Of a stretch of DNA of 64,000 nt, positions 1 to 9,125 are shown one piece after another. The stretch is from Sphingomonas sp. Ag1 (GTDB lineage Bacteria; Pseudomonadota; Alphaproteobacteria; Sphingomonadales; Sphingomonadaceae): contig NZ_LAZX01000090.1 of the NCBI RefSeq assembly GCF_000980895.1, positions 1 through 64,000 of the forward strand. Reading direction: 5' to 3'. Numbering within the stretch: the first letter of the stretch is position 1; every line of letters starts with the position of its first letter. The translations under genes were made by a program, and so were the position numbers. Below the pieces are notes generated by a model. It did no database searches. It worked only from the letters and a program-made list of their open reading frames with translations, and was not told where the DNA came from.

Positions 1-611
1 CGCCCGCCGGACCATCCGGCGCCCAGCGTCTGATAGTTGAAGATGCGCGGCGCCGCGATCTCGTTGCGCGCCGACCGTGCCTTTTCATTGCTGGTGAAGG
101 ACGGGGAGGCCAGCGACACGCCGCGCACCGTCGTCACGCCATGCGCCAGCCACAGCTTGTAGGCGTAGGAAGCGTCGGGCGCCTTGCCCTTGGCCGGCAA
201 ATGCGTGTGCAGGTCGACGAAGCCGGGCAGCACGTACATGCCGGTTGCGTCGATCTCCTGGTCGAAATCCTGCGGCGCGCGGTTCTGCGCCAGCACCATG
301 CCCGGCCAGCCGGCCTGGCGGATGTCGGCGATGCGATTGCCCTCGACGACGATGTCGACCGGGCCGCGCGGCACCGATCCGGTACCGTCGATCAGCGTCG
401 CGCCGCGGATGACGAGGCGGCGGAACGGGCCGGCGCCTTCCCCCGCCGCGCGGGCCGGGGCGGCGCCCGGCTGGTTGCCGGCGGGCGCGGCTGCCGCGGC
501 GGCGGCGCGCGGCGCCTTTTCCTCATGCGCCAGCGCGGGGCCGGCCAATGCCATGCCGGCGGCCGAGGACAGCATCAGCAGGCGAGTGTTCAACAGGCGA
601 AACAGGGCCAT
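1..611 (-). CDS. Amidohydrolase family protein, exported (3' part missing)
   Basis: Only the N-terminal 203 or so codons are inside the window; the gene runs off the left edge. The start ATG at 611-609 opens a signal peptide (hydrophobic stretch about residues 8-27, ending in an ALA cleavage pattern). A Pro/Ala-rich linker follows, then the beta-sandwich of a metal-dependent amidohydrolase (IRGATLIDGTG). The metal-binding HxH motif comes next in the context GFVDLHTH. The family (imidazolonepropionase-like) hydrolyses C-N bonds of cyclic imides, amides or dipeptides; the substrate cannot be told from this part. It lies 42 bp downstream of a TonB receptor on the same strand, so uptake of a peptide-like or cyclic compound followed by periplasmic hydrolysis is a reasonable inference. 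Confidence 0.85.
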   Translation of the reverse strand, partial: MALFRLLNTRLLMLSSAAGMALAGPALAHEEKAPRAAAAAAAPAGNQPGAAPARAAGEGAGPFRRLVIRGATLIDGTGSVPRGPVDIVVEGNRIADIRQAGWPGMVLAQNRAPQDFDQEIDATGMYVLPGFVDLHTHLPAKGKAPDASYAYKLWLAHGVTTVRGVSLASPSFTSNEKARSARNEIAAPRIFNYQTLGAGWSGG

Positions 612-653
612 GGTCGATCCTTGAATAGATGGGCAGGGGCGTGACGCGGCGGA

Positions 654-3140
654 TCAGAAGCGCCGCATCAGGTTCAGCCCATAGGTGCGCGGTGCGATGC
701 TGACGGCGTTGGTGATCCCGCCCGTATTGGCGTTCGCGCTCATCTGGTTGATGGCAGTGTCGTTCAGCAGGTTGTTGGCGAACAGATATACCCCCCAGTC
801 ACTGTCCACGCCCTCGATGCCGAAGCGCAGGTTGACCAGTTCATAAGCCGGGATCTTGCGGCGGTATATGTCCGTCGGGCTGAGCGTGCTATAGAAGGAG
901 CCGACATGGCTCGCATCGACCCGCGCGGTGGCGGTCAGCGTGTCCGACACCGGGCGCTTGTAATCGAGCGAGGCGGAGGCGCTGATCCGCGGCACGTTGG
1001 GGATGCGGTCGCCGCGGCGGCCGGTGGCCACCACGAAATCGCTGACCTGGTCCTCCGACAGCTTGGCATCGGTGTAGCCGACCGCGCCATTGAACGAGAG
1101 GCCCGGCAGCAGATTGGCCGACAACTCGGCCTCCGCGCCCCATACCCGCGCAGCGCCCGCGTTGGAGATCAAGCCGAACACCGATCCCGTCCCCGCAGTC
1201 CGCGCCGACACCTGCAGATTGTCCCAGTCGATGCGATAACCCGCCAGGTTCAGGTACACGCCGCGCGCCAGAGTGGTCTTTGCGCCGATTTCGTAATTCC
1301 ACAGGCTGTCGGAGGTATAGGCCGCGCGTTCGGCGGGCAGGCCGATCACCTGGTTTACGCCGCCGGGCCGGAAGCCCTGCGCGGCCTGCGCATAGAACAG
1401 CAGCCGGGTGGTCGGCTGCCACGACACGTTGAACTTGTAGATCAGGCCGTCTTCTTCGTAATTCGCCTCGGTATAGGGCGTCACGCGCGAGCTGTAGTGG
1501 ATCTGGCCGACGTCGATCCGCCCGCCCACCTTGCGCTCGAAGTTGAAGTATCGCGCGCCGGCGGTCAGCGTCAGCTGGTCGGCTAGCTTGTAGCTCAATT
1601 CCGCATACGCCGCCTTCTGCCGCAGCTCGTCGTTGATGGTCCGGTCATAGGCGATCGCGCCTGGCGTCGACGGGCTGTACACCGCGCCCGTCTCCGGGCT
1701 CGCCACCAGCAGCAGCGATCGCACCTCGGTATCGCGGCTTTCCAGGAAGCCGCCGACCGTCCACTGGAACGGGCTGTCGCTGGTCGAGCTCAGGCGAAGC
1801 TCGTGCACCCAATTGTTCAGCTTCTGCGGCTGGTACAGCGCCGACGATTGCAGCGGCACCGTTGCGTTGAAATAGCCGGTCAGCTGGTCCGCGGTGCATT
1901 GCGTGGGGTTCGCGGCCGACGTGATGCCCAGCTGATACCGGCGGCACCCCTCGCGCGTGCCGGCGGAGTTCAGCGTGTTGACGAAGCGGCCTTCGGCATT
2001 CTGCACGGTGCCGACGCGGCCGTTGAACGTGTCGCTGACGTCGTAGGTGCGGGTAAAATCGCGATCGAAATAGCTGGTCGTGCCGATCACGCTGAACGCG
2101 TCGAAATCGTAGCGGATCGTGCCGCTGAAGATGCGGTTGTTATCCTCGTTGATATTGTCCGCGTGCATGTTGCTGGCAAAATCGAGGCCGTTGGCGCGCG
2201 AGAAATCGGGCCGCCAAAGCGGGATCGGCGCGTCGACATGCTCATAGGTCGCCGACAGGTCGATCGTCAGGTCTTCGGTCGGCGTGATGCGCAGCAGCGC
2301 CCGCCCGCCATAGCTTTCGCCGTCGTTGATGTTCTTGACGTTGCGCAGGTAGCGCGGATCAGGGCTGGTATCGGCCACGTTGCCGGCGTTGGGATCGTCG
2401 GTCAGGATGATATTGTCGACGTAGCCGGCGAACTTGTTGTAATTGCCCACGATCCGAAGCGCGATCTTGTCCTCGACGATCGGCAGGTTGATCATCCCGT
2501 CGAGTGAGAAGCCGGGCCCGCCGCCCTCGACGGCGGTCATGTTGCCGCTGAACGCCGCTTCCAGCCGGTCGGCCTTGGGCTTTTCGAAGATGATGCGCAG
2601 CGTGCCGCCCATCGATCCCGATCCGAAGAGCGTGCCCTGCGGCCCGCGCAGCACCTCGGCGCGCTCCACGTCGAACAGGCGGAAGTCCGGCGTGCTGCCG
2701 CCTGAGTCAGAGGTGGTGCCGACCGATCCCGACACCGGCGTCTCGTCATAATAGACGCCGACCGTCGGCTCGCCGGCGGAGGTGATGCCGCGGATCAGCA
2801 CGCGCCGGCTGCCCGGCCCGCTGTCGACGATGCGCAGCGACGGCGCGGTGCGGGTCAGTTCGGTGAAGCTGGTGGTGCCCGATGCGGCGAGCGTCTCGCC
2901 CGAGGTTGCCGAGATCGCGATCGGCGTGTCCTGGATGCGGGTATTTCGACGAAGCGCGGTGACGACGATCTCGCCGTCGGCGCCGGAGGAGGGGGCGCTC
3001 GCCTCCGTGCTGGGGGACTCCGCCGGTGGCGGCGGCGCGTCCTGCGCTGCGGCGAGGCTTGGCGTCACCGCCATGACACTGCCGAGGAGAAGCGCACGCA
3101 AACCAGCCTGACGCCGGGCGGCGCCATTACGTCCCATCAT
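654..3140 (-). CDS. TonB-dependent outer-membrane receptor
   Basis: About 828 residues, normal for the family. The chosen start ATG (3140) has GGGGGAA seven bases upstream; an in-frame ATG lies at 3155. A signal peptide (to about residue 34, ending AAAQ) is followed by an acidic Ala/Pro/Ser linker and a TonB-box-like stretch (EIVVTALRR). The plug domain (TPIAISA, then RGPQGTLFGSGSMGGTLRII) leads into a 22-stranded barrel that ends in the usual C-terminal Phe. It imports a ligand across the outer membrane using TonB/ExbBD energy. The oligomer- and xenobiotic-type receptors of sphingomonads have this plug style, so the ligand is probably not a siderophore, but that is inference. It is followed by the amidohydrolase on the same strand and preceded by an Lrp regulator gene. 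Confidence 0.93.
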   Translation of the reverse strand: MMGRNGAARRQAGLRALLLGSVMAVTPSLAAAQDAPPPPAESPSTEASAPSSGADGEIVVTALRRNTRIQDTPIAISATSGETLAASGTTSFTELTRTAPSLRIVDSGPGSRRVLIRGITSAGEPTVGVYYDETPVSGSVGTTSDSGGSTPDFRLFDVERAEVLRGPQGTLFGSGSMGGTLRIIFEKPKADRLEAAFSGNMTAVEGGGPGFSLDGMINLPIVEDKIALRIVGNYNKFAGYVDNIILTDDPNAGNVADTSPDPRYLRNVKNINDGESYGGRALLRITPTEDLTIDLSATYEHVDAPIPLWRPDFSRANGLDFASNMHADNINEDNNRIFSGTIRYDFDAFSVIGTTSYFDRDFTRTYDVSDTFNGRVGTVQNAEGRFVNTLNSAGTREGCRRYQLGITSAANPTQCTADQLTGYFNATVPLQSSALYQPQKLNNWVHELRLSSTSDSPFQWTVGGFLESRDTEVRSLLLVASPETGAVYSPSTPGAIAYDRTINDELRQKAAYAELSYKLADQLTLTAGARYFNFERKVGGRIDVGQIHYSSRVTPYTEANYEEDGLIYKFNVSWQPTTRLLFYAQAAQGFRPGGVNQVIGLPAERAAYTSDSLWNYEIGAKTTLARGVYLNLAGYRIDWDNLQVSARTAGTGSVFGLISNAGAARVWGAEAELSANLLPGLSFNGAVGYTDAKLSEDQVSDFVVATGRRGDRIPNVPRISASASLDYKRPVSDTLTATARVDASHVGSFYSTLSPTDIYRRKIPAYELVNLRFGIEGVDSDWGVYLFANNLLNDTAINQMSANANTGGITNAVSIAPRTYGLNLMRRF

Positions 3141-3387
3141 CGATATTTCCCCCATCTTGCTGCGGTGGCTGCGCCTGCTGGCGCTTCACCCCGTAACCTT
3201 CATGCGGAGATTAGCTTTGCGGCGACCGAAAGTGTTCCGTTTCTGGGGCGCGATAACAGAATTGTTGCGTCTTTAATGATCGATAAAACGCAGATCCTTC
3301 GGCAATGAAGCGAGTGAGGGGACATTGTTTCGTCACTCCGGCCCACAGGAAGGCAATGTCGCGCCACCTTGTCGCTCGCGCCGAAGG

Positions 3388-3918
3388 TCAGGCGATCGGC
3401 ACATTGTTTCCCGATTTGACGCGATCGAGCGCGATCAGGCTGCGGAACGTCGCCACCGCCGGATTGTGCGCGAACAGCCGCCGGGTCGTCTCCTCATAGG
3501 CGACCATGTCACTGCTCAGGATGACGAGGACGAAGCTGATCCCGCCGGTGACGTAATAGCATTGCTGGACGTCGGCATCGGCGCGGAACAGCGCCTTGGC
3601 CGCGTCGACGGTCGCTGCGCGCTCATCGACCAGATGCACCTCGACGATGGCCGTAATCGCCAGCCCCAGCGCGGCAGTATCCACGACGGCGGTATTGGCG
3701 GTGATGATCCCCGCCGCTTCCATCGCCGCGATCCGCCGCTGCACCGCCGCCGCAGACAAGTTGACCGCCTCGGCAATCGCGCGCTGCGGCGTCTTGTTGT
3801 CGCGCTGGATCACGCGAAGGATCGCGCGGTCGAACGGGTCGAGCTTCGCCCGGCGCTGGCCGGGGCGGTGAGAGGGGGATCGCGCCATTCGCGAGTGATT
3901 GTTGCTTTTACCCGCCAT
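3388..3918 (-). CDS. Lrp/AsnC family transcriptional regulator
   Basis: About 176 residues from ATG 3918; an internal ATG at 3888 would give 166, nearer the family norm, and no ribosome site clearly separates them. An N-terminal winged HTH (LDPFDRAILRVIQRDNKT, then SAAAVQRRIAAMEAAGII) is followed by an alpha-beta RAM effector domain (about residues 85-160). Lrp/AsnC proteins bind DNA as dimers or octamers and sense amino acids. The gene diverges from an EamA-type exporter 61 bp away, the usual layout for a regulator controlling its own exporter. It also lies 247 bp upstream of the TonB receptor on the same strand, so it might influence that gene. Confidence 0.9.
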   Translation of the reverse strand: MAGKSNNHSRMARSPSHRPGQRRAKLDPFDRAILRVIQRDNKTPQRAIAEAVNLSAAAVQRRIAAMEAAGIITANTAVVDTAALGLAITAIVEVHLVDERAATVDAAKALFRADADVQQCYYVTGGISFVLVILSSDMVAYEETTRRLFAHNPAVATFRSLIALDRVKSGNNVPIA

Positions 3919-3979
3919 ATCAAGCGCACACCACTCGCGCCGCGCGCATTATCGTTGCACCGGTCAGCAGGGGACTCGT

Positions 3980-4972
3980 GTGTCAGCATCGATCATCGGC
4001 GCGCGTCATGGCAGTGCGATCGCACGCGGCACCGCTTGCGGTGCCGCGGCGGGCGCCTTGTGGGGACTGGTGTTCCTTGCCCCCGCGCTGGTGCGTGATT
4101 TCACCCCGCTCCAGCTCACCGTCGGCCGCTATCTCGCTTATGGCGCGATCGCCGCTGCGCTGATCGGCCCGCAGTGGCGGCGGCTGTCCCGATTGCTGAC
4201 GCGACGAGATTGGCTGACGCTGGCGTGGCTCGCGCTCACCGGCAACACACTTTACTATGTGCTGCTGTCCACCGGGGTGCAGACGGCGGGTATCCCGCTC
4301 ACATCGCTGGTGATCGGCTTCTTGCCGGTTGCGGTGACGATCGTCGGCAGTCGGGATCGCGATGCCGTCCCGCTGCGCCAGCTTGCGCCGTCGCTGCTAC
4401 TCGGCGCGGGCGCGGCCTTGTGCATCGGCTGGCAGGCGCTCGATCCCTCCGCAGCAACCCCGGGCACGCGCAGCATCGTCGGGCTGGCGTGCGCCATCGG
4501 GGCGCTCATCTGCTGGACGGTCTATGCCGTCGGCAATGCCCGTGCGCTGGCCAGCCGGCCGGGCGTCTCGGTGCATGACTGGAACCTGCTGATCGGCCTC
4601 GCCACCGGCGCACAGGCGATCGTGCTTCTGCCGTTCGCCTTGTCCGGCGCGGCGGCTGCGCACGGCATGACCGCCTGGGGGCAATTCGCCGCCGTGTCGG
4701 TTGGCGTCGCGGTGGCCGCGTCGATCATCGGCAACGCCTTGTGGAACAAGATGAGCCGCCTGCTCCCGCTGACGATGGTGGGGCAGATGATCCTGTTCGA
4801 AACGCTCTTTGCGCTGCTCTACGGCTTCTTCTGGGAACAGCGCTGGCCCACCCCGGCGGAGATCGCCGCCGCGACGCTGGTCATCGCCAGCGTGCTGTCC
4901 TGCATCCACGCGCACCGCCCCCGGCATCGGCCCCGCCCGTTGGCGAGCGATGCCGGGGAGCCGGCACGTTAG
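3980..4972 (+). CDS. EamA/DMT-superfamily permease
   Basis: About 330 residues with roughly ten hydrophobic segments and two EamA repeats. These are drug/metabolite transporters of the inner membrane, often exporting amino acids or related metabolites. I chose GTG 3980, preceded by AGGGGA, over an in-frame ATG at 3899, which would overlap the divergent Lrp gene and add a non-membrane leader. Family-like pieces include GALWGLVFLAPALVRDFTP at the first helix and SVGVAVAASIIGNALWN late in the second repeat. The Lrp regulator diverges just upstream and probably controls it. Its stop TAG (4970-4972) overlaps the stop of the convergent TonB receptor. Confidence 0.88.
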   Translation: MSASIIGARHGSAIARGTACGAAAGALWGLVFLAPALVRDFTPLQLTVGRYLAYGAIAAALIGPQWRRLSRLLTRRDWLTLAWLALTGNTLYYVLLSTGVQTAGIPLTSLVIGFLPVAVTIVGSRDRDAVPLRQLAPSLLLGAGAALCIGWQALDPSAATPGTRSIVGLACAIGALICWTVYAVGNARALASRPGVSVHDWNLLIGLATGAQAIVLLPFALSGAAAAHGMTAWGQFAAVSVGVAVAASIIGNALWNKMSRLLPLTMVGQMILFETLFALLYGFFWEQRWPTPAEIAAATLVIASVLSCIHAHRPRHRPRPLASDAGEPAR

Positions 4973-7182
4973 AAGTCGACGTTGGCCGAAATCAGCAGGC
5001 GGCGTCCTTCCTGGTTGATTGAATAGGCCGGTGTGAACGCCGTCACCGGCGCGGCCGCGGTGCCGCTCAGATAGGGCTCGTACACCGCGTAATCGGTGTC
5101 GAGGATGTTCCACAGCGTTGCGGACAGGCGGAGCGCCGGCGTCACCTGATACGATCCGCCCAGGTGGAACAGCTCATAGCCGCGGAAGTCGCCCACCGCA
5201 CGCTGCTGGTCATTGTTGCCGCGGTACCGGCTCGACCGGATCTCGGCGCGCGTCCACACCGTCGCCTTCTCGGTCAGTCGCCACCGCAAATTGGCGTTCA
5301 CCATATGCTTGGGAATGCCGATCAGCGGCAGGCCAGCCTCGGGACCGCTCAGCTGTTCGCTTTCGGTATAGGTGTAATTGGCGGCCAGCGAGAGAGTGGG
5401 GGTGAATTCCACCCGTCCGGCCGCCTCGATCCCGCGCGTGCGCGCCTTGTCGATGTTGATTGACTGGCTGAACAGGTCGACGGCGGGAAAATTGCCGACG
5501 TCGAGGCAGCCCGGTCGGTTCGGATTACCGGCGAAACGACAGTTGGGGATCCCTGGGCCGGTCGCGATCTTGTCGTCGAAATCATTGTTGAACAGCGTCA
5601 CATTGCCGCTGAACAGGCCGCCATTGTCGTAATAGACGCCCGCCTCATAGGTCGTCGTCGTCTCCGGCGTCAGGCTGGGCGTACCGAGCAGCGGGATACG
5701 TCCCTGTCCGCCAAAGCCGATGATGCCTTCCGCGATCTGCTCGACCCGCGGCGTCTTGAAACCACGGCTCACCCCGCCCTTCAGCGTCAGCACGTCGGAG
5801 ACGTTCCAGACCGCATAGGCGCGCGGCGACCATTTGTCGCCAAAGGTGGAATGATTGTCATAGCGCACGCCGCCCGTCAGCTTCACGTCCTCGACGACGG
5901 TCAGCGTCGCTTCCGCAAAGCCTGCCCATTGGGTGAAGGTGAAGGGTTCGGGCGCCACGCCCTCGACCATCCGGGCGTGCCAATATTGGCCGCCCACGGT
6001 GAGGGCCACCGGGCCTTGCTTTCCGGCCAGGCGTGAATCGATGATGTCGTTGCGCGCCTGCAGCTCGCGCGGGCTGCCGGGCACCTGCCCGGGCGTGCCG
6101 TTGGGGATCAGGCGACCGATCGTCTCGGTCTCGTTGCGCGTCAGCGTCGTGTCCAGCGTACCGATCGGGCTGCGCCAGCTGTGCGCCAGCACATAGTTCG
6201 ACCGGTTGAACCGCTGCTCGGGTGCATAGCCGCCGGAACCCAGCGTGCCGAGCCGCCCTTCGCTATTGTCATAGCGCTGCTCGTTGCGGTCATATTCCAG
6301 CCACAAGTCATGGTCCGCATGCGGCGTCAGCGTCAGCCGCCCGCCATAGGTATAGACGTCCGACCGGACGGGGTTACGCCCCAGCGTCAGCGCCGGGTCA
6401 CCCGGGATGGGGATGTCCGAGCCCTCGCGATGGAACACGCTGCCGCGCAGCGTCAGGCCCAGCAGGTCGCGCACCACGGGGCCCTGTGCAAAGGCGTTGA
6501 CCGACTGGATGTTGCCGAACCGCTCGTCGAACTGAACGGTGCTTTCCGCCGTCGCCGATCCGACCCACCGATCGCCGACCTTGCGGGTGATGATGTTCAC
6601 CACCCCGCCCATCGCGTCCGACCCGTACAGCGTCGACATCGGCCCGCGCACCACCTCGATCCGTTCGATCGCCGAATAGGGCGGGATGAAGCTGGTGGAG
6701 GTTTCGCCGAACCCGTTCGGCGTGACTCCGCCCGGCGGATTCTGCCGCCGCCCGTCGATCAGCACCAAAGTATAATCGCTCGGCATGCCGCGGATCGAGA
6801 TGTTGAGGCCGCCGGTCTTGCCCGCCTCGCCGCCGACATCGATCCCCTGCACGTCGACCAGCGCTTCGGCGAGGCTGCCGAACCTCTTGTCCTGCAGGTC
6901 GGCGCGGTCGATGACGCTGATGCTCGCGGGGGCGTCGACGATGCGCTGGGCGTAGCCCGCGGCGGTCACCACGATGTCGCCGGTCGGCGCGTCCTGGCGC
7001 GTCCCGCTACTGGCGGGTTCCTCGGCGTTCGCCACCGTGACCGACGGGGCGCTTGACCCTGCCTCTGTCTGCGACTGGGCGCCAGTTTGCGCCTGAACCT
7101 CAGTTTGCGCCTGGGCGGGTGACAGCGCTGCGAGAGACAGCGTGCAAAAAGCCGCTGAGCACAGCATGGACGTCCGGAACAT
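4969..7182 (-). CDS. TonB-dependent receptor, CirA/FepA-like (probably iron-siderophore)
   Basis: About 737 residues. I chose ATG 7182 because AAAGGGG lies just upstream and a clean signal peptide follows (cleaved near residue 26 after AQA); an ATG at 7248 would put a poor leader in front. A TonB-box region (GDIVVTAAGYAQRIVDAPAS) is followed by a plug with RGMPSDYTLVLIDGRRQN and RGPMSTLYGSDAMGG. The barrel ends NVDF. A loop carries paired cysteines (NCRFAGNPNRPGC), as in FepA/CirA-type receptors. A Fur-like 7-1-7 palindrome lies 67 bp upstream, supporting iron control. The ligand is not determined. The gene converges on the EamA exporter with overlapping stop codons. Confidence 0.93.
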   Translation of the reverse strand: MFRTSMLCSAAFCTLSLAALSPAQAQTEVQAQTGAQSQTEAGSSAPSVTVANAEEPASSGTRQDAPTGDIVVTAAGYAQRIVDAPASISVIDRADLQDKRFGSLAEALVDVQGIDVGGEAGKTGGLNISIRGMPSDYTLVLIDGRRQNPPGGVTPNGFGETSTSFIPPYSAIERIEVVRGPMSTLYGSDAMGGVVNIITRKVGDRWVGSATAESTVQFDERFGNIQSVNAFAQGPVVRDLLGLTLRGSVFHREGSDIPIPGDPALTLGRNPVRSDVYTYGGRLTLTPHADHDLWLEYDRNEQRYDNSEGRLGTLGSGGYAPEQRFNRSNYVLAHSWRSPIGTLDTTLTRNETETIGRLIPNGTPGQVPGSPRELQARNDIIDSRLAGKQGPVALTVGGQYWHARMVEGVAPEPFTFTQWAGFAEATLTVVEDVKLTGGVRYDNHSTFGDKWSPRAYAVWNVSDVLTLKGGVSRGFKTPRVEQIAEGIIGFGGQGRIPLLGTPSLTPETTTTYEAGVYYDNGGLFSGNVTLFNNDFDDKIATGPGIPNCRFAGNPNRPGCLDVGNFPAVDLFSQSINIDKARTRGIEAAGRVEFTPTLSLAANYTYTESEQLSGPEAGLPLIGIPKHMVNANLRWRLTEKATVWTRAEIRSSRYRGNNDQQRAVGDFRGYELFHLGGSYQVTPALRLSATLWNILDTDYAVYEPYLSGTAAAPVTAFTPAYSINQEGRRLLISANVDF

Positions 7183-7248
7183 GAAACCCCTTTGTGAGAC
7201 TGACTCGCAATTGCATCGTGCCCTGCGGCACGGGGCTATATAGGTCAA

Positions 7249-7263
7249 TGCAAATCATTCGCA
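7249..7263. promoter_or_regulatory. Fur-like operator (7-1-7 palindrome)
   Basis: TGCAAATCATTCGCA: the arms TGCAAAT and ATTCGCA match as an inverted repeat at 6 of 7 positions around a central C. This resembles alphaproteobacterial Fur boxes. It sits in the intergenic region between the TonB receptor (start 7182) and the divergent acyl-CoA synthetase (start 7376), where it could block the receptor promoter in iron-rich cells. The assignment is by motif only. Confidence 0.6.
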
Positions 7264-7375
7264 GCAACATTTTGACACGCCCGTCCGGATAAACCGCCGG
7301 GCCATCCAACGTGGTTGAACCCGCCCCGCCTTCGGCTAAGCTTGCGTCCTGCCTGCGACAGACAGGAGAGGATGA

Positions 7376-8923
7376 ATGCTGCTCAGCGAGGTTCCGGTGC
7401 ATGCGGCGCACCGGGCGCCCGATCGTGTCGCGGTGCGCCTGGACGAGCGCGCGATCACGTACAGCCAGATGCGCGACGATTGCTGGCGGCTCGGGCAGGC
7501 GCTGCTCGGCATCGCCCAGCCGGGCGACCGGGTGGCGATCCTCGCCGAAAACTGCCTCGAATATGCGCTCTGCTATTATGCCGTGCCCGGCGCCGGCATG
7601 ACGCTGACCTTCCTCAACTACCGCCTCGCCCCGGCCGAGCTCGCCTGGATCATCAACGATGCCGCGCCTAGCGTTCTGATCGTCCAGGACAAATATCTCG
7701 GCGCGATCCGCGCCATCCGCGATCAGACCCCCTCGGTCCGGCACCTGCTGGTGATCGGTGCCGCGGCGGAAGGGGCGGCCAGCTTCGATGCGTTGCTGGC
7801 CAGCGGCACGCCGCAACCGCTGCCCCCGCCATCAGAGGACTCGATCGCCTGGCTGCTCTACACCTCGGGCACCACCGGCTTGCCCAAGGGCGCGATGCTC
7901 ACCCATCGCAACGTCATGGCCGCCGTGTTCAACAGCCTGGCGAGCTGGGACAAGGAGCCCGATTCCCACTATCTGCTCACCTTCCCGATGTATCACGTCG
8001 CCGGCTACGGCATGGTGGTGAACCATCTGCGCGGCGCGGAGCTGACCATCCTGCCCAATTTTGTGCCCGAGGCGCTGTTCGCCCTCATCGAACGTCACCG
8101 CATCACCTCCACCGCCGCCGCCCCCACGATGATCGCGCTGCTCCTCGATCACCCCGCGATGCCCGATTACGACCTCTCCTCGCTGCGCAACGTCGGCTAT
8201 GGCGCCTCCGCGATGCCCGCCGCCGTGCTGCTGCGCGCGCGGGAAAAATGGCCGCAGGTGCGCTTCGGCACTGGCTTCGGCATGACCGAGCTTGCCGGCA
8301 ACGTCATGGTCCTGACCGCCGACGAGCATGATCGCGCGATCGATGAGGGCCTGCCGATCCTGAACTCGGTCGGCCGCCAGATGCTGCTCGCCCGAGTCCG
8401 CGTCGTCGATGAGGCGATGGCCGACGTTGCGCCTGGCGTGGAGGGGGAGATCGTGGTGAAGGGCGATCAGGTCCTCACCGGCTATTGGCGCAACCCGGAG
8501 GCGACGGCCCGGGCCTTCACCGACGGCTGGTTCCACACCGGCGACGTCGGCCGCTGGGATGCTGACGGCTATCTCACCATCGTCGATCGCAAGAAGGACA
8601 TGATCGTCACCGGCGGGGAGAACGTCTACCCGCGCGAGGTGGAGGAAGTGCTCTACCGTCACCCCGCCGTGCTGGAGGCAGCGGTGGTCGGCATGGCGGA
8701 TCCCGTGTGGGGTGAAAGCGTCGTCGCGATCATCGCCACCCGCGACGGCGAAGCCACGGACGCCGCCGCGCTGATCCGGCACTGCCGCGACCATATCGCC
8801 AGCTACAAGAAGCCAAAGGCTGTCGCCTTCATCGCCGAACTGCCCAAGAACGCCTCCGGCAAGGTCCTGAAACGCACCTTGCGCGACATGCTCGCCGACG
8901 GCGGCCTGATGCTGGAGCGCTAG
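7376..8923 (+). CDS. Acyl-CoA synthetase (AMP-forming), FadD-like
   Basis: 515 residues, full length for an ANL-superfamily ligase that activates a carboxylic acid to acyl-AMP and then acyl-CoA. The P-loop LLYTSGTTGLPKGAMLTH lies near residues 160-177. A3-type YGASAMP, A5-type GTGFGMTE, A7 WFHTGDVG and A8 DRKKDMIVTGGENVYPREVE follow, and the C-terminal lysine motif is PKNASGKVLKR. AGGAGAGG precedes the ATG. The acid substrate (medium/long-chain fatty acid or aryl acid) cannot be told. It stands alone, diverging from the TonB receptor across the Fur-like box. Confidence 0.93.
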   Translation: MLLSEVPVHAAHRAPDRVAVRLDERAITYSQMRDDCWRLGQALLGIAQPGDRVAILAENCLEYALCYYAVPGAGMTLTFLNYRLAPAELAWIINDAAPSVLIVQDKYLGAIRAIRDQTPSVRHLLVIGAAAEGAASFDALLASGTPQPLPPPSEDSIAWLLYTSGTTGLPKGAMLTHRNVMAAVFNSLASWDKEPDSHYLLTFPMYHVAGYGMVVNHLRGAELTILPNFVPEALFALIERHRITSTAAAPTMIALLLDHPAMPDYDLSSLRNVGYGASAMPAAVLLRAREKWPQVRFGTGFGMTELAGNVMVLTADEHDRAIDEGLPILNSVGRQMLLARVRVVDEAMADVAPGVEGEIVVKGDQVLTGYWRNPEATARAFTDGWFHTGDVGRWDADGYLTIVDRKKDMIVTGGENVYPREVEEVLYRHPAVLEAAVVGMADPVWGESVVAIIATRDGEATDAAALIRHCRDHIASYKKPKAVAFIAELPKNASGKVLKRTLRDMLADGGLMLER

Positions 8924-8967
8924 CGCCCGGGAGGGGTCAGCGTGGAGGGATATACGAGAAAGAAGAG

Positions 8968-9058
8968 TGGCGGAGCGGGAGGGATTCGAACCCTCGATAC
9001 GGTTTTGCCGTATACTCACTTTCCAGGCGAGCGCCTTCGACCACTCGGCCACCGCTCC
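8968..9058 (-). tRNA. tRNA-Ser(GGA)
   Basis: The minus strand folds as a class II tRNA. The acceptor stem is GGAGCGG/CCGCTCC with discriminator G and an encoded CCA. The D-arm begins TGGCCGAGTGG, and the anticodon loop CTGGAAA carries GGA. A long variable arm (GTATACGG...CCGTATC) and a T-arm GGTTCGAATCC complete it. Length is 91 nt. Confidence 0.97.
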
Positions 9059-9125
9059 GCATGTCCCGGAAGAAGCGCGCCCTAGGCCGGTCTTTCGCCG
9101 CGCGCAAGCGTTTGCCGCATACGCA

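Noticed and set aside
3156..3387. Possible Fur box upstream of the first TonB receptor
   Set aside because: No 7-1-7 palindrome comparable to the one at 7249 was found.
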